DNA of 64,000 nt from Balanoglossus misakiensis (taxonomy: Eukaryota > Hemichordata): positions 6,820,001 through 6,884,000 of the forward strand of contig CM082597.2 of NCBI GenBank assembly GCA_040954595.2. Direction: 5' to 3'. Of this stretch, positions 21,375 to 32,200 are shown piece by piece (positions within the stretch are counted from its first letter, which is position 1; every line of letters begins with the position of its first letter). The position numbers and the translations under genes were made by a program. The notes under the pieces are model-generated. The model saw only the letters and a program-made list of their open reading frames with translations, was not told the DNA's origin and made no database searches.

Positions 21375-21537
21375 TGACACAGTCTGGTGTTAATTGTTCT
21401 TCTTTTGTAAACAAATCGAATTCACTTATAGAAGAGTTGTCCATAAAAACGAAATCGTCTACATTTTCGTCATAGTGCAATCCGAACCACCAGTCATTGC
21501 TACCTTCAACCATTACACACTGTCGACGTATAAACCA
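21375..21537 (-). CDS. Mosaic lectin exon 9: CTLD2 middle part
   Basis: Acceptor ccttttgtag, phase 0; encodes WFIRRQCVMVEGSNDWWFGL then HYDENVDDFVFMDNSS and LTPDCV. DWWFGL is the CTLD core. Donor GTCA|gtaagt. Confidence 0.75.
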
Positions 21538-21995
21538 CTACAAAAGGCACATTGTAAAAAATCAGATGCGTATAAAAATTGTCTGTTATAAGAAAAAAAT
21601 GCATTCTCGGTACTTCAACAGCGAAATTTGTTACTATTGATTTAAATCAGTTTCAGTATGTACGAGTGATGGCTGTGGATTGATATACAACCCTTTCGAC
21701 CAACTAGAACCCATACGGATAAACTAAAAATAACAGTTTGTTTAAGTTTTCTTCTGTCGTTAGGAATAGTTATGCCACGAAATACCACTATCGGTTAACC
21801 TGTCCCAAGGTGCGACTGTGAGAACCCAGTCACATCCGCCCTTCAAAGTGATTTCACCTCCTGCCCAGAAAGTATCTCTACATCATCTCAGAATAATTAC
21901 AGTGTATATACAGCTCACACTGAAGCCTGGACTTTGTAGTTGGCACTGTTGTAATTGGTCAGCATGGCCGCTTAGAGCCGCCAAATTAGAATACT
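21538..21995. other. Mosaic lectin intron 8, unassigned part
   Basis: No gene or repeat recognised. Confidence 0.5.
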
Positions 21996-22689
21996 TAAAG
22001 GGACAATGTCTGTCTCTCTCGGTGCCCCTTTTTCATTAGTTATGTTTGATACAAGACACCGTTAAGGCCAGAGAGAATAAAAATCTTGTTCATCGGATTT
22101 TTTGGACCTAGTTCCAGGAGCGGCGAGCGAATTTTTTTTTAAATTTTTTAGGCTGAAGGTAAATGCGGTTCTCTGGCATATTTGCTCAGATGCAGATAAG
22201 ACGAGATAATTGTTTCCCTTTTTTACCAGAAATATCTCAGACAAAAACACTGATACATGTACTTGTAACTGAATTCAATATTATATTTCCCAACAATAAC
22301 GTAGACTATTACATTTACAGTTGGTGTTTGCACAACTGGCCACCAGCGGCAGTACTAAGAATTGTGTAACCGTACGCGGAAGTAGAATTTGCCGAGATCC
22401 AAAAAATTCCAAATCAGCCAAAGTAGAAGCGGCGATTCCGATGAACAATTTATTTTTTCTTCCTGGCCTAATGTTATTCTACATGTGGATATATAGTGAA
22501 TCAATGTTCGACCACACACAAGTTCCACCCCGTTTGTAGGATATGAGAGTAAAAATCTCGCCAAAATGAATAATTGGTGTTTACCATTTATTCATTTGGG
22601 CGTGATTTTTACTCTCATATCCTACAAACGGGGAATCAAACAAAATTGATGGAAAAATTGCAGCGAAAAAGAGACTTTGTCCCTTTAAT
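21996..22689. mobile_element. TTAA foldback MITE, family P, interrupted
   Basis: The left end TTAAAGGGACAATGTCTG runs to about 22062. The family sequence resumes at about 22472 (TGTTATTCTACATGTGGATA) and ends GACTTTGTCCCTTTAA. A TAA-flanked element sits between. Confidence 0.85.
22066..22468. mobile_element. GGCC-ended MITE (Harbinger-like) inside family P copy
   Basis: Flanked by TAA (22063-22065 and 22469-22471). Inverted ends GGCCAGAGAGAATAAAAATC...TTGTTCATCGGA and TCCGATGAACAA...TCTTCCTGGCC. No coding capacity. Confidence 0.8.
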
Positions 22690-22715
22690 AACATTAGGGC
22701 CTACGGGGAACTTGC

Positions 22716-22873
22716 CTGGGTACGCCTTGAAGCTATTGTCGCCAGTCTGGCACCAAAACTTGCACACATATAGTTCGCCATTGTCCATACCTGTTTCTGC
22801 GCTATCAGGAAATAGCAGACCCCGTTTAACTCTGTTCCAGCGTCGCTAATCCCACAAGACTTTTCTGTTTCGC
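22716..22873 (-). CDS. Mosaic lectin exon 8: CTLD2 N-terminal part
   Basis: Acceptor acgttgcag; encodes ETEKSCGISDAGTELNGVCY then FLIAQKQVWTMANYMC and ASFGARLATIAS. These are the first strands of a CTLD. The best donor is CCCAG|gcaagt, a GC-type donor that restores phase 0 with exon 9. Confidence 0.75.
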
Positions 22874-23121
22874 CTGCAACGTAAGACAAGTTGGAGACTA
22901 TTTACTCTATATCAATTAGCAAACACTTTTCATAACGTCGTAATCTGTTTAAAGGAAATGTTCGGATCCGCCTAAAAACCCACATTGCATTGGTACCTAG
23001 TTAATTGTTGTCCTCATTTCTGAGCCAACATTTTGAAGTGCATTTGAAGTGCATTTCTTTATTTCACAGATATCGCCACTGAAAACCAGCCAGTTGTGAA
23101 CAGGCCAAGCCCAGTTGTCTT

Positions 23122-23485
23122 TTAAAGGGACAAAGTCTATTTCTTGCTGCCCTTTTTTCCATTAATTATGTTTGAAACGAGACACCGTTTATATTAATGT
23201 ACATGTGGATATATAGTGAATCAACGTTAGACCACACATAACTTCCATCCCACTTGTAGACACAAGAGTGAAAAAACTCGCCAAAATGAATAATTGGTGT
23301 TTACCATTTATTCATTTGGGCGAGATTTTTACTGTCATATCCTACAAACGGGATGGAAGTTGTGTGTGGTCGAATTTTGATTCACTATACATTGTATATC
23401 CACACGTAGAATAACATAAACGGTGTCTTGTATCAAACATAATTAATGGGAAAAGGGCAGCAAGAGAGAGACTTTGTCCCTTTAA
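23122..23485. mobile_element. TTAA foldback MITE, family P, complete
   Basis: TTAA at both ends, termini TTAAAGGGACAAAGTCTA and GACTTTGTCCCTTTAA, full foldback. In mosaic lectin intron 7. Confidence 0.9.
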
Positions 23486-23598
23486 CTACATGCCTTTGAT
23501 AGGGCCACTGGCGAGGCTTCAAAAGCGGGTGCGACCTCCTCTCACAATACTGGCATCACAATATACCATCAGAATAGAAATAGGTTTCCTTCACATAC

Positions 23599-23688
23599 CT
23601 TCAATTGCGATCTGTTTGGAGCATACACGGTTCGCTTCCCTCTTGCAACTTTTGACGTTCATTTTTAAGAAGTACATCGCACTCAAAT
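23599..23688 (-). CDS. Mosaic lectin exon 7: CTLD1 C-terminal part
   Basis: Acceptor ctgtaattttag; encodes LSAMYFLKMNVKSCKREANR then VCSKQIAIE. It has the C...C spacing of a CTLD end, with VCSK in place of the usual FVCE. Donor G|gtatgt. Confidence 0.7.
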
Positions 23689-24267
23689 CTAAAATTACAG
23701 GAATAAATTGTGCCTGATCAAGGCAGTGCAGTCATGTCTCCTAGAGGAACTTGAATAGAAATGTGCACTTCTGAAGCAATCAGTCTTTCCACTTGGCATC
23801 TTTTTAAAACACTTCACGCCAATTCGCCGTGTAGCCAACACTCAAAATGTGAATGAAACATGTTTATCTGACACATGCATACACCTACAACTTTGCACAA
23901 TGGCGGGAGAGACTTTGACCAATATTTTTAATCAAAACCACTGGGCAACGTCTATAGTCTGATACACAAACACACTTGGGTCGGTTCTGTTTGTTACAAA
24001 TTGTTTGTACTGAATAATAAAACTAAAGTTGTAACTAAGGAGTTGCACTGGACAATGGTCGAATTTTCTTAAGGTGTCCTTTCGGAATCGTTTGTCCCCA
24101 AATCGTCCAGACCGTCACTGATTATCAGAATATCAAATGGCCCACCCCTTTGTGGTTGCATTGAAGTCTGTTTGCATAATTACATATAGTTGCAGCCGTA
24201 ACATTATGCCTTGAATAAGTTGGGGATTATGTTTACTTCATTTGCATTAGTTTGTAATACAACTCAC

Positions 24268-24451
24268 CTACACAACGCTTTCCCATGCCATCTAGGTGGC
24301 CGGTCCAAAACATATCAGCAGAATAATCTAGCGCAGTGTTGTCTACGTCTGTATAGTGAAATTCTCTGTAATTTTCTCGGTCTGTCGCACCAACCCAGTA
24401 GGTACTCTCTGACATGCCGTACATTTCAAATATGTAGTAGACGACCATTTC
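24268..24451 (-). CDS. Mosaic lectin exon 6: CTLD1 middle part
   Basis: Acceptor tgtgtattaag, phase 0; encodes EMVVYYIFEMYGMSESTYWV then GATDRENYREFHYTD and MGKRCV. STYWVGATD is the CTLD W-x-G core. Donor GTAG|gtgagt, phase 1. Confidence 0.8.
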
Positions 24452-24659
24452 CTTAATACACAAAATAGTGTCAGTGAAACTGTGCCTCCATGTGATCAGA
24501 ATTGATACCGGAAAAACTGACATACATCACGATACATATCAGTCATATGTGGACGCGCGCTTATCGATAACACATGAATTTTATCAAATGTTGAGCTTTT
24601 CCTTAAAATGACGCGAATTTCTCCTGAAATATAAACCAGCTCATATACATATATACCAG

Positions 24660-24870
24660 TTCATTCATTCATTCATTCATTCATTCATTCATTCATTCAT
24701 TCATTCATTCATTCATTCATTCATTCATTCATTCATTCATTCATTCATTCAAATTACATACATACATACATACATACATGCATACATACATACATACATA
24801 CATACATACATACATACATACATACATACATACATACATACATACATACATACATACATACATACATACG
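24660..24870. repeat. (ATTC)n then (CATA)n microsatellites
   Basis: About 90 bp of ATTC units directly followed by about 110 bp of CATA units, then imperfect CACG/CAGA repeats to about 24905. In mosaic lectin intron 5. Confidence 0.97.
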
Positions 24871-25039
24871 CACGCACGCAGACAGACACTGCAGAAAGAC
24901 ACACAGACACACAGAGACAGACAGAGGGCACATGACGAACACACCCATGCGTAGTGCTGTTATGTGACAACTGTCTGTCTGAGGCAAGGTGTCCATTAGA
25001 ATGGTATCAAAATGCGAGTCCCGTTGCTAGTGCACTTAC

Positions 25040-25206
25040 AAGTGTCGGTTTGTCGCCTATCACTGCCAGCTGCCCTCCTCGTAAAACACAGTCCCGTTCA
25101 CTATCCATCCAAGACAAGACGCTGTCATTAGACATCCAGAAGCATTGGTTTTCGTACTGAGCACCAGGCTCGCCGGCAAAAGTACAATTCCCATACTTTG
25201 GATAGG
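25040..25206 (-). CDS. Mosaic lectin exon 5: CTLD1 N-terminal part
   Basis: Acceptor attttaatttcag; encodes YPKYGNCTFAGEPGAQYENQ then CFWMSNDSVLSWMDSERDC and GGQLAVIGDK. The W-x...C...GGxLAxI pattern marks a CTLD start. Donor ACTT|gtaagt, phase 0. Confidence 0.8.
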
Positions 25207-25520
25207 CTGAAATTAAAATAGTTCTGCATCATTCGCAAAAGATCAGAAATTGTTGTATTTAGCGGGTGGTCTCTTTCTCCGAGCTGGACGTGTCGGCGAA
25301 TTTGCATTAATATGTGTGTAAAAAAACAGTCACCCATGGAATATTTTTTAAAGAAATACCTTTCATTAACATTTCTGTTTGATATGCAACGCATATTCAA
25401 GTTCGATCGGAAAATAATCAGCTTAAGATTGTCCGAAAGTTACAATTACTAACAGTCTGGTCCCTTGACTTGTAAAGTGGCCTTCGTGCAGAATCTATGA
25501 TAAAACATTGCGCCACTTAC

Positions 25521-25829
25521 GTAATCCTGTGTAATACACAGCCTCCCCTTGGGGTCCGCCACACACTAGGTACTTGTTTCCAACACAGGGGGTATTACAA
25601 GACGACTCATCTAGAACATTATGCTTGTCGTACGAAAATTTGCAATAACATTTCATCTTGCCTATTTCCCAGGCAAACAGAGTTGCAAACACAGTCCCAT
25701 ATTCATGACATGTTTTGACGCATACCGCTGGAGTCATGTGATCGGTGCTTAATCTCTGCCATCCTCCTCTGTCAAACTTGGAATACTTTTTATAGAAACA
25801 TCCAATATACTTGCTCTCCGCTAAACTAT
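25521..25829 (-). CDS. Mosaic lectin exon 4: WSC domain
   Basis: Acceptor tctcctgacag, phase 1; donor C|gtaagt, phase 1. It encodes a complete WSC domain with eight cysteines: YIGCFYKK, AVCVKTC, MKCYCKF, SSCNTPCVGN and LVCGGPQGEAVYY. The C-x2/3-C-x-GN...CGG signature is clear. WSC domains bind carbohydrate or mediate stress sensing in other proteins. The symmetric 1-1 phase is typical of shuffled extracellular modules. Confidence 0.9.
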
Positions 25830-26629
25830 CTGTCAGGAGAAAAGAGGATAAATGTGTCATCTACATTACTTACAAGTTACACATCACCAGTTACACCTCC
25901 TCACCATATGCATAGGATGCAGATGATTTCTGGCTGCCTTAAATAGGTTTTCACTTTGGGCTAGGGGGTCAAATCACATTATAATAATTGCATTCTGGGT
26001 AAAAAGTCAAATATTACAAATCACAACGCTGTGAATAGGATGCGGATGAAGGTATTCGTGATTAAAGAAACGAATTGAAGTCGAGCATTTACACCCATGT
26101 AACAATTAGTCTAGTCAATCTACGAGATTTGGGCACCTAACCCACCACAAATAGCAACATATTTTTTTCTTAAAATGCATTTTGGAGGTGTCTAGAACAA
26201 CATATTAAAAATGCACCCGAATCCGCCTTGTGGAAATATGTCTAATTTGCATAAATCCAATATTGGAGATTTTTTGGCCATATATTAAGAAATAAACATG
26301 CTTTTTCGTGATTTTAAAGTTCAAAACTATTTCATGTGCATGAAGAAAGATTTTGAAATAATATTTGACATGGACACTTTTCATAATTTGCATAATTTCA
26401 ATATGGCGGACAGTTTTCCTAGAAAAAAACATATTTGGGCAGTATATTGGTTACTAAGCAAGCTGTTTTAGTGTTTTTAATTCAATATTACGTCTATGAC
26501 ATTTGGAACAATTTTGAAAATATATATGGCATAGATTGAAAGGGGGGGGGAACCAGACTAGTATGCATGTGCGTATTGAGAAATGATATAGCTTCTATCA
26601 CGGTGTGGAGTGACCGTGCTTCTATATAC
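25830..26629. other. Mosaic lectin intron 3, nothing recognised
   Basis: AT-rich with scattered GCATAATTT-type words; no element ends or exon seen. Confidence 0.5.
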
Positions 26630-26902
26630 CTGCCGTACACAGTTCACCCGCCTTGCCGATTCCACAGTATTCAATTCCAGCAGCATTCCCGGTGTAGCAC
26701 CATGTCATGTTGTCGTTGTTCGGGTTTCGACAATAGTTGTGATCTCCCAATCCTCCGCGCGGGTAGTTTGTCGGGGTCGTGTTGTGTTGGTTTGGCGTCT
26801 GTTCCAGCCAGTTCTGGCATTCGTGCCCGTGTACGGTCACGTTCACAACGCCACGGTAGTCATTGCCGCGTGCTTCGAAGTAACATTCACTGTACCATTT
26901 AC
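26630..26902 (-). CDS. Mosaic lectin exon 3: kringle domain
   Basis: Acceptor tatatgtcag, phase 1; donor GCAG|gtatat, phase 1. It encodes one full kringle with six cysteines: CYFEARGNDYRG, HECQNW, LGDHNYCRNP, MTWCYTG, IEYCGIG and ELC. Kringles bind proteins and lysine-type ligands extracellularly. The lysine-binding residues cannot be judged reliably by eye. Confidence 0.92.
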
Positions 26903-27026
26903 CTGACATATAAACAGAGACATTTTCCTTTATCTGTGTTGGCAATGTGCAGTCACGTGGGTTGCGTCAATTTGGCGTATGCTACAAACAAAGAGGAGTT
27001 AAATATCATGCAGTCAACAGATTGCC

Positions 27027-27226
27027 TGGTCTGGTCCCCTGCCCCATTCCCACCGCTGGCTGCGCTACGCTGAAGGGAAAGGGTCAGGCACGGACTTTAG
27101 TAAACACGGCTCTCATTGGCGTACGGACATTGGAGGCATCCATCTTGTTTATGATCACGTGGTCTTTGTTTCATTATAATTTGCTGGCCAGGTTTTTTGG
27201 CCAAGATAGCGGCCCGTTGTGGGCGA
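27027..27226. mobile_element. MITE A copy
   Basis: Left end TGGTCTGGTCCCCTGCCCC; interior matches the A copy at 17484, including CCAATGAGAGCC-type and GATCACGTGGTC words. The right end, near CCAAGATAGCGG, is not clean. Confidence 0.7.
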
Positions 27227-27469
27227 CAATCAATATTCCGCCATGTTTGTTGATGATCAAACACTGAATAATAATATAAAATTGTGATAACGGTTGTTGT
27301 TTATGTTTGCTCACTGCTATAAGTCCTAATATTACCCTACAGACTCTCCCATGGTCACGTGGTTGAATTTGCCACCAGTTACAGCAACGACTACTCGGCG
27401 AAGGAGGTGGTTTCTCGTCAACAACGACCTTCGTCAAGGTCACGTAAACACATCCCACATCCTAGCCAT

Positions 27470-27704
27470 TAGACTTGCTCCAAGTCTATAGGCTTCATTA
27501 TGTGTAGGGAACGCGTAGGCCCATACGCTACCCGAAACCACAAGCTCAGTCCCAAATTCGAAACTCACCTCACTACCAAAAACACGCTCAAGGCAAGCAT
27601 GCACGCAAAACAAGTATTGAAATTATTTATTAAGACAAAAAAACATCGAAAACACAACAAGTATTGAGATTTAAAAATCACCAAGCGATTAGTGGGCTAG
27701 TCTA
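27470..27704. mobile_element. MITE D (TAGACTTG...TAGTCTA), 235 bp, perfect 9-bp TSD
   Basis: CCTAGCCAT at 27461-27469 and 27705-27713. The left end forms TAGACTTG-CTC-CAAGTCTA, itself a hairpin. A reversed copy lies at 35004-35221. Confidence 0.9.
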
Positions 27705-28434
27705 CCTAGCCATCTGTACCATCTCAGAAGACTGTATAACGAGGTTATTATTTAAATCAGGATTTAAAGTACATCCCATAGAACAGCTAAAAAAATGCAA
27801 ACAGGAATACGGCATTGACAGAAAAAAAGCGGGTACGGTTTTTTTCTGTGCATGCGAGGACGACATACCATGTTCAGTTTACCTACACCTACACCACGTT
27901 GGGCCCAACGTGGAATAACCTTGGGTTCGTAGGATTTCGTACAAGCGCTATTGTCCAACCTTCACGAGGCCCGGAATTTTCCTGTAGCCTGATCACGTGG
28001 TTCTATTCCATTAGCACTTTGCATAATCACAATGGCCCTATTAAATTTACACAATTGTTGCATTTACTAATTGTTAGCGTTATTAATAAGTGGCCCTCGA
28101 GAACACGGTTACATTTCACAAATTTTGCCATAGATAGCGAGAGAGACTTTACACATATAACTCAAATTTGGTTTTTAACACAAGTTAAATGATAATTGAG
28201 TTAATATTCAATTAAACAAGTGAGCAACAGTCGTTCTGCACTTTAACATTTTGGTGGTGTGCGTACATTGCCGCAGTTCCAAACCAAATCTCCATCGCAC
28301 GTACTTCGAGGCTTAACACATAAGTCAACACTATTTCAATGCCCATGTGCAACTGATATTCGGAGAGAAAACACCATAAAACACAACTCCCGGGGCGTCA
28401 ATATGTAGAGTCACTCGGCCATCATGAAACACAA

Positions 28435-28507
28435 GCCCGGTTAGCTCAGTCGGTAGAGCGTGGGACTTTTAATCCTAAGGTCAAGGGTTCGACCCCCTTA
28501 GCGGGCG
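28435..28507 (+). tRNA. tRNA-Lys (anticodon TTT)
   Basis: 73-nt cloverleaf. Acceptor GCCCGGT pairs with AGCGGGC except for one G-G mismatch at the sixth pair; the discriminator is G. D arm TAGCTCAGTCGG matches the A box and GGTTCGACCCC the B box. Anticodon stem TGGGA/TCCTA with loop CTTTTAA gives anticodon TTT (28468-28470), reading AAA. T stem AAGGG/CCCTT. No intron. A short T run (CTTTT, about 28513) could end pol III transcription. Confidence 0.9.
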
Positions 28508-29240
28508 ATCATTCTTTTATTCCCGTTTACTTGTTTTCTGCGAACACCAGTATCGAATGCCGTTATGTTTTCATATTCATGTTTAAATTATGACCGGAAG
28601 CGGAAATGCTACGAGCAAAAAAAACAACAAATAATCTAAACTAACTTTTGATCCTGGACTGCGTTCACAAAGCTCTTGGTACTTAAACTAATGCACAGTT
28701 TGCCATCTTCCTTGATATTTTTTAATTGATGAATATAAATGCAACTCTAATGAAACTCAAGGACATGTACATGAACTTAAATAATAGACCCTGGAGCTCC
28801 AGGTGCTATCATGCTTGAACACCTAACCTGCAACTCTAATGAAACTCAAGGACAGTTGTCACCACAACTGTGCATGCGCGCAACTATGTTTTAACCTCTC
28901 GTGTATGTTCATATTGGGCAAGTAAAATTTTACAAATTCGGGTCATTTTTAGATATGCTCTTCGCACTTTCAAGACCCTTATCATCAATGTGTTTATTGA
29001 GCGGGTGCTTAGATATACACATGTAGTCTTTCAATAAAGCACTGGAAACATTAGACGATTTGCTGGGTAAGGACGCCACCTATCGGTCGAGCTTTTTACG
29101 ATTTTCTGAGTTCGTTTATACAATGAAAGTACCATTTACGAATGAAGTTCACTTATGACGTTGGCGATGTGGAAGAATCAGGGGCGTCGGTTTGTTTCTC
29201 CTCCCCTCTCGTCACTCTTCCCCTCCCCCTCCCGCCCATT
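28508..29240. other. Intronic, nothing recognised
   Basis: One short sequence (GCAACTCTAATGAAACTCAA) occurs twice, at about 28740 and 28829. Nothing coding. Confidence 0.5.
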
Positions 29241-32200
29241 CAATGTTAAGGCCTTGAAATCACGTTCATTATTTTCAGACATATAAGGAGATATATGCCA
29301 TTGGGTCGACTTCACCATGTATCATTTTGATCAAATGGAGGCGAAAAATATATGCACCGTATTCTGTAGCGCGAGTTTTGTATACAATGATCATACAGGT
29401 GTGAAGGGCGGGGTCACTGACCGAACGCCAACATCCGGGTAGTCAAATCTGACCCCAACAACTTGAAGTAGTGATTGAAAGAGCATAATACTTTGAAGTG
29501 CGATTGAAAGAATATACGCTTTTGAGAATTGATTTATAAGACATTTTTATTTACAAAGACGAGAAATAGAGGAAAGGCACTGCAGATGTAATTTGCGATA
29601 GTTTTCAGTATTTCTATTTTTTTTCTTCCTGATTATAGGCTGTGATGACAATCCGAATACGAGATATGTCCACATGTTGTAGGGTGTGTAGAACAAGAAA
29701 CTATAGTGGATACATTGAATACAAGCACTGAAAATATAAACAAATTTTACAGCCGCTCTCCCTTTCAAAATTGGAAAAGAAAAACAAAGTCCGTTCAAAA
29801 AGTCAACCGGTTTAAACTTGAAAACAGACAACGAAAACTTGATACTAATTAATAAAATAAACATGTGAGAATAAATTAGTGAATAATTTAAAACCGCAAC
29901 ATTCAACAGACAGCCATGACCAATTCAAATCGCATCACTAAGTGACATCACCTGAAGAGTGATTTCATTTATTCAGCAAATATTTTGATGCAGTGGTTTT
30001 GAGTGTCGGCAACAACTACTCGGGGGACGACGTCATCAGTCAACGCGATGCCAATTGGGTATATCAAGTTGTCATTACCGCTATCGACACGTGAGATGAT
30101 TTTACCCTGCATGTCTAGTTTACTAACAGCAGATGTACCACGCACACCATGAGTGACATACATGAATCTGTCACCGTGAATAGCCACACCTCGAGCACAT
30201 CTTATCTCTTCAGATTCCATGACGACTTTACCATGCACATCGCAACCATACACACGATTCTTGTAATAGTCTGCCACGTACAATGTCCCTGTGCTGCCGA
30301 TGTCCACAAAGTACGGCCACACGAAGGTCACGCGACCACTACCCTGCTTGCCCAGAGTTCTGACATGATTTCCCTCTTGTGTGTACACTTCCATCAACCC
30401 GCTCATTCTACTGCACACGAAGACGTTGCCATCGATTGGGTGAATTGAAATACCGATGGGGTTCCTCAATTCTCCCTGACCGAAGCATCTGATCAGGTGA
30501 CCGTCGTCATCACTGACAACTACTTGATTATTGCCTCCATCTGTCGTGAAGTACGCATTGTCGGGTGAGATGGCTACATCCTGGGGTTGGAATGACTTCT
30601 TAAATTTGGTGAAAGTTATGCTTTTCTTGAAGTTCCAGCCTTTGTCGAATATTTGTAGGCGGTTGTTGTTTTTGTCCGCGATGACGAAATTTCCGTGTTT
30701 GTCTTTTGTGATTCCCCAGGGTTCATTAAAGTTGCCGTCTTCACCTCCCTTTTTACCGATGGTTCTAATCAGACCAGGTGCACGCGTAGAAAATTCAAAT
30801 GGTGATCCGGGTAAGCTCTGGTTATCTAACGTCATGGAAACACGGTAGGTACCTTTACTGTGTGCAGTGATGACTGTTGTGTGTGTACCGTCACAATTGT
30901 TGTGAAATTCAAGCTGATCCGTTTCACCGTTCGGTTTCCGTACAGAGCCGACGAGTTTCTGTCTCGGAATGACGTCACAACCTCTGCTGTCTCTAGTCCG
31001 TACAAAAACACGTGCAGAATCGCCGCGGAAAATTTGTGTTTGTACGTTTTCAATGACGCATTTCTGTACACATGCGTCAGCTTTTATCCATCCGAAGTCG
31101 CCAACATTGATGTCTGATTTTCCCTCGAATTCGAATTCATCTTTCTGTTCTTTATACTCATCTGGCGCGTCCAGAAGTTCACGGGCGCGGCGCGTCGTTT
31201 CTGGTCGCGTGGACAGCAAGTGCGCGGCATTCCCGTGATGCATCACAGTCTCTGCGTAAGTACGCACGCTGGAGACGTTCCCGAAATTGAAATCAAACTC
31301 TTGAATGAGAATATCCATGTGCTTCACTCTCACGTCGCTTTCTCTTTGTAACCCATCCACCAATCTTTGCTGATTGGTTCTTATCCTTTGAATGAGTTCC
31401 TCTGCTTTCCTGTTGACCTTTTCTTGTTCTTGAAGACAGTGCGTCTGAATTCTGTCACGTGATGTCTTCATCGCTTTCAGGCTGCTTTGAACCTTGACCT
31501 CTTTCGCTTTCAGTCTTTCAATGTCGTCTCCCAGCTGTTCTCGATACTCCGCGGCAGCTTCTTCCAGGTACCTGTGCGCATGCTCAGGGACGCGGTGGTC
31601 GACCACTGTACACACTATGCAGACGGGTGCCTGGCAAGTATCGCAGTAAAACTGTAACTTGCTGTCCGCGTGGACCGAACAGTTAACCGCGTGTTCTGCC
31701 ACTGACTGCCGAGTGGACTTCGGTTCGCTGTGTTCGGCTATTGTCTTCACTTCGTGTGAACTGGACGACTTGCTTTTCTGGTGTATCTTAGCACATTTGT
31801 CACAGATGTACTGGGTACAATCGACGCAAATAAAGGACACGTCATTTTCTTCACAAAGCTCACATATTTCATGTGTTTCTCCAGACATCTCCTTTCTTCT
31901 CTCGATCACCAAATCGACCAGAGATTCCATCCAGAAATTTCCCTTCAATCCACTCACCCCGCCTTCAGGAAGTTGACAGAGCGTTTTACAGGTTGGGCAA
32001 TTCAAGGCGCCATGTTTCTCCACCCAGGTGCACAAACACTGCTCACAGAACGTGTGTAGACACGGCAGAACTTTCGGGTTCTTGTACCGCTCCAGGCAGA
32101 TCGAACAGGCGACGTAATCGTCGTCGATTTTGTTGAGGAAATCGTCTAAATCAGCGGAGACGGCCATCGTTACTCAAAATCTGTTTGGCAACTGAATGGA

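Noticed and set aside
20896-21513. Long Met-Tyr-Val-Cys and Tyr-Ile-His-Thr repeat frames
   Set aside because: They are (CATA)n microsatellite read in several frames on both strands; only the flanking CTLD exon sequence is real.
24741-24996. Cys/Val/Tyr-rich minus-strand frames
   Set aside because: Translation of the CATA and CACG/CAGA microsatellites.
29547-29906. 119-codon hydrophobic frame downstream of TRIM copy 1
   Set aside because: It lies in the 3' flank, and the copy 2 equivalent (36692-36991) differs by indels that shift parts of the frame, so it is unlikely to be coding.
30149-32136. Many plus-strand frames across the TRIM genes
   Set aside because: Antisense shadows of a long GC-balanced coding exon; they show no family features.
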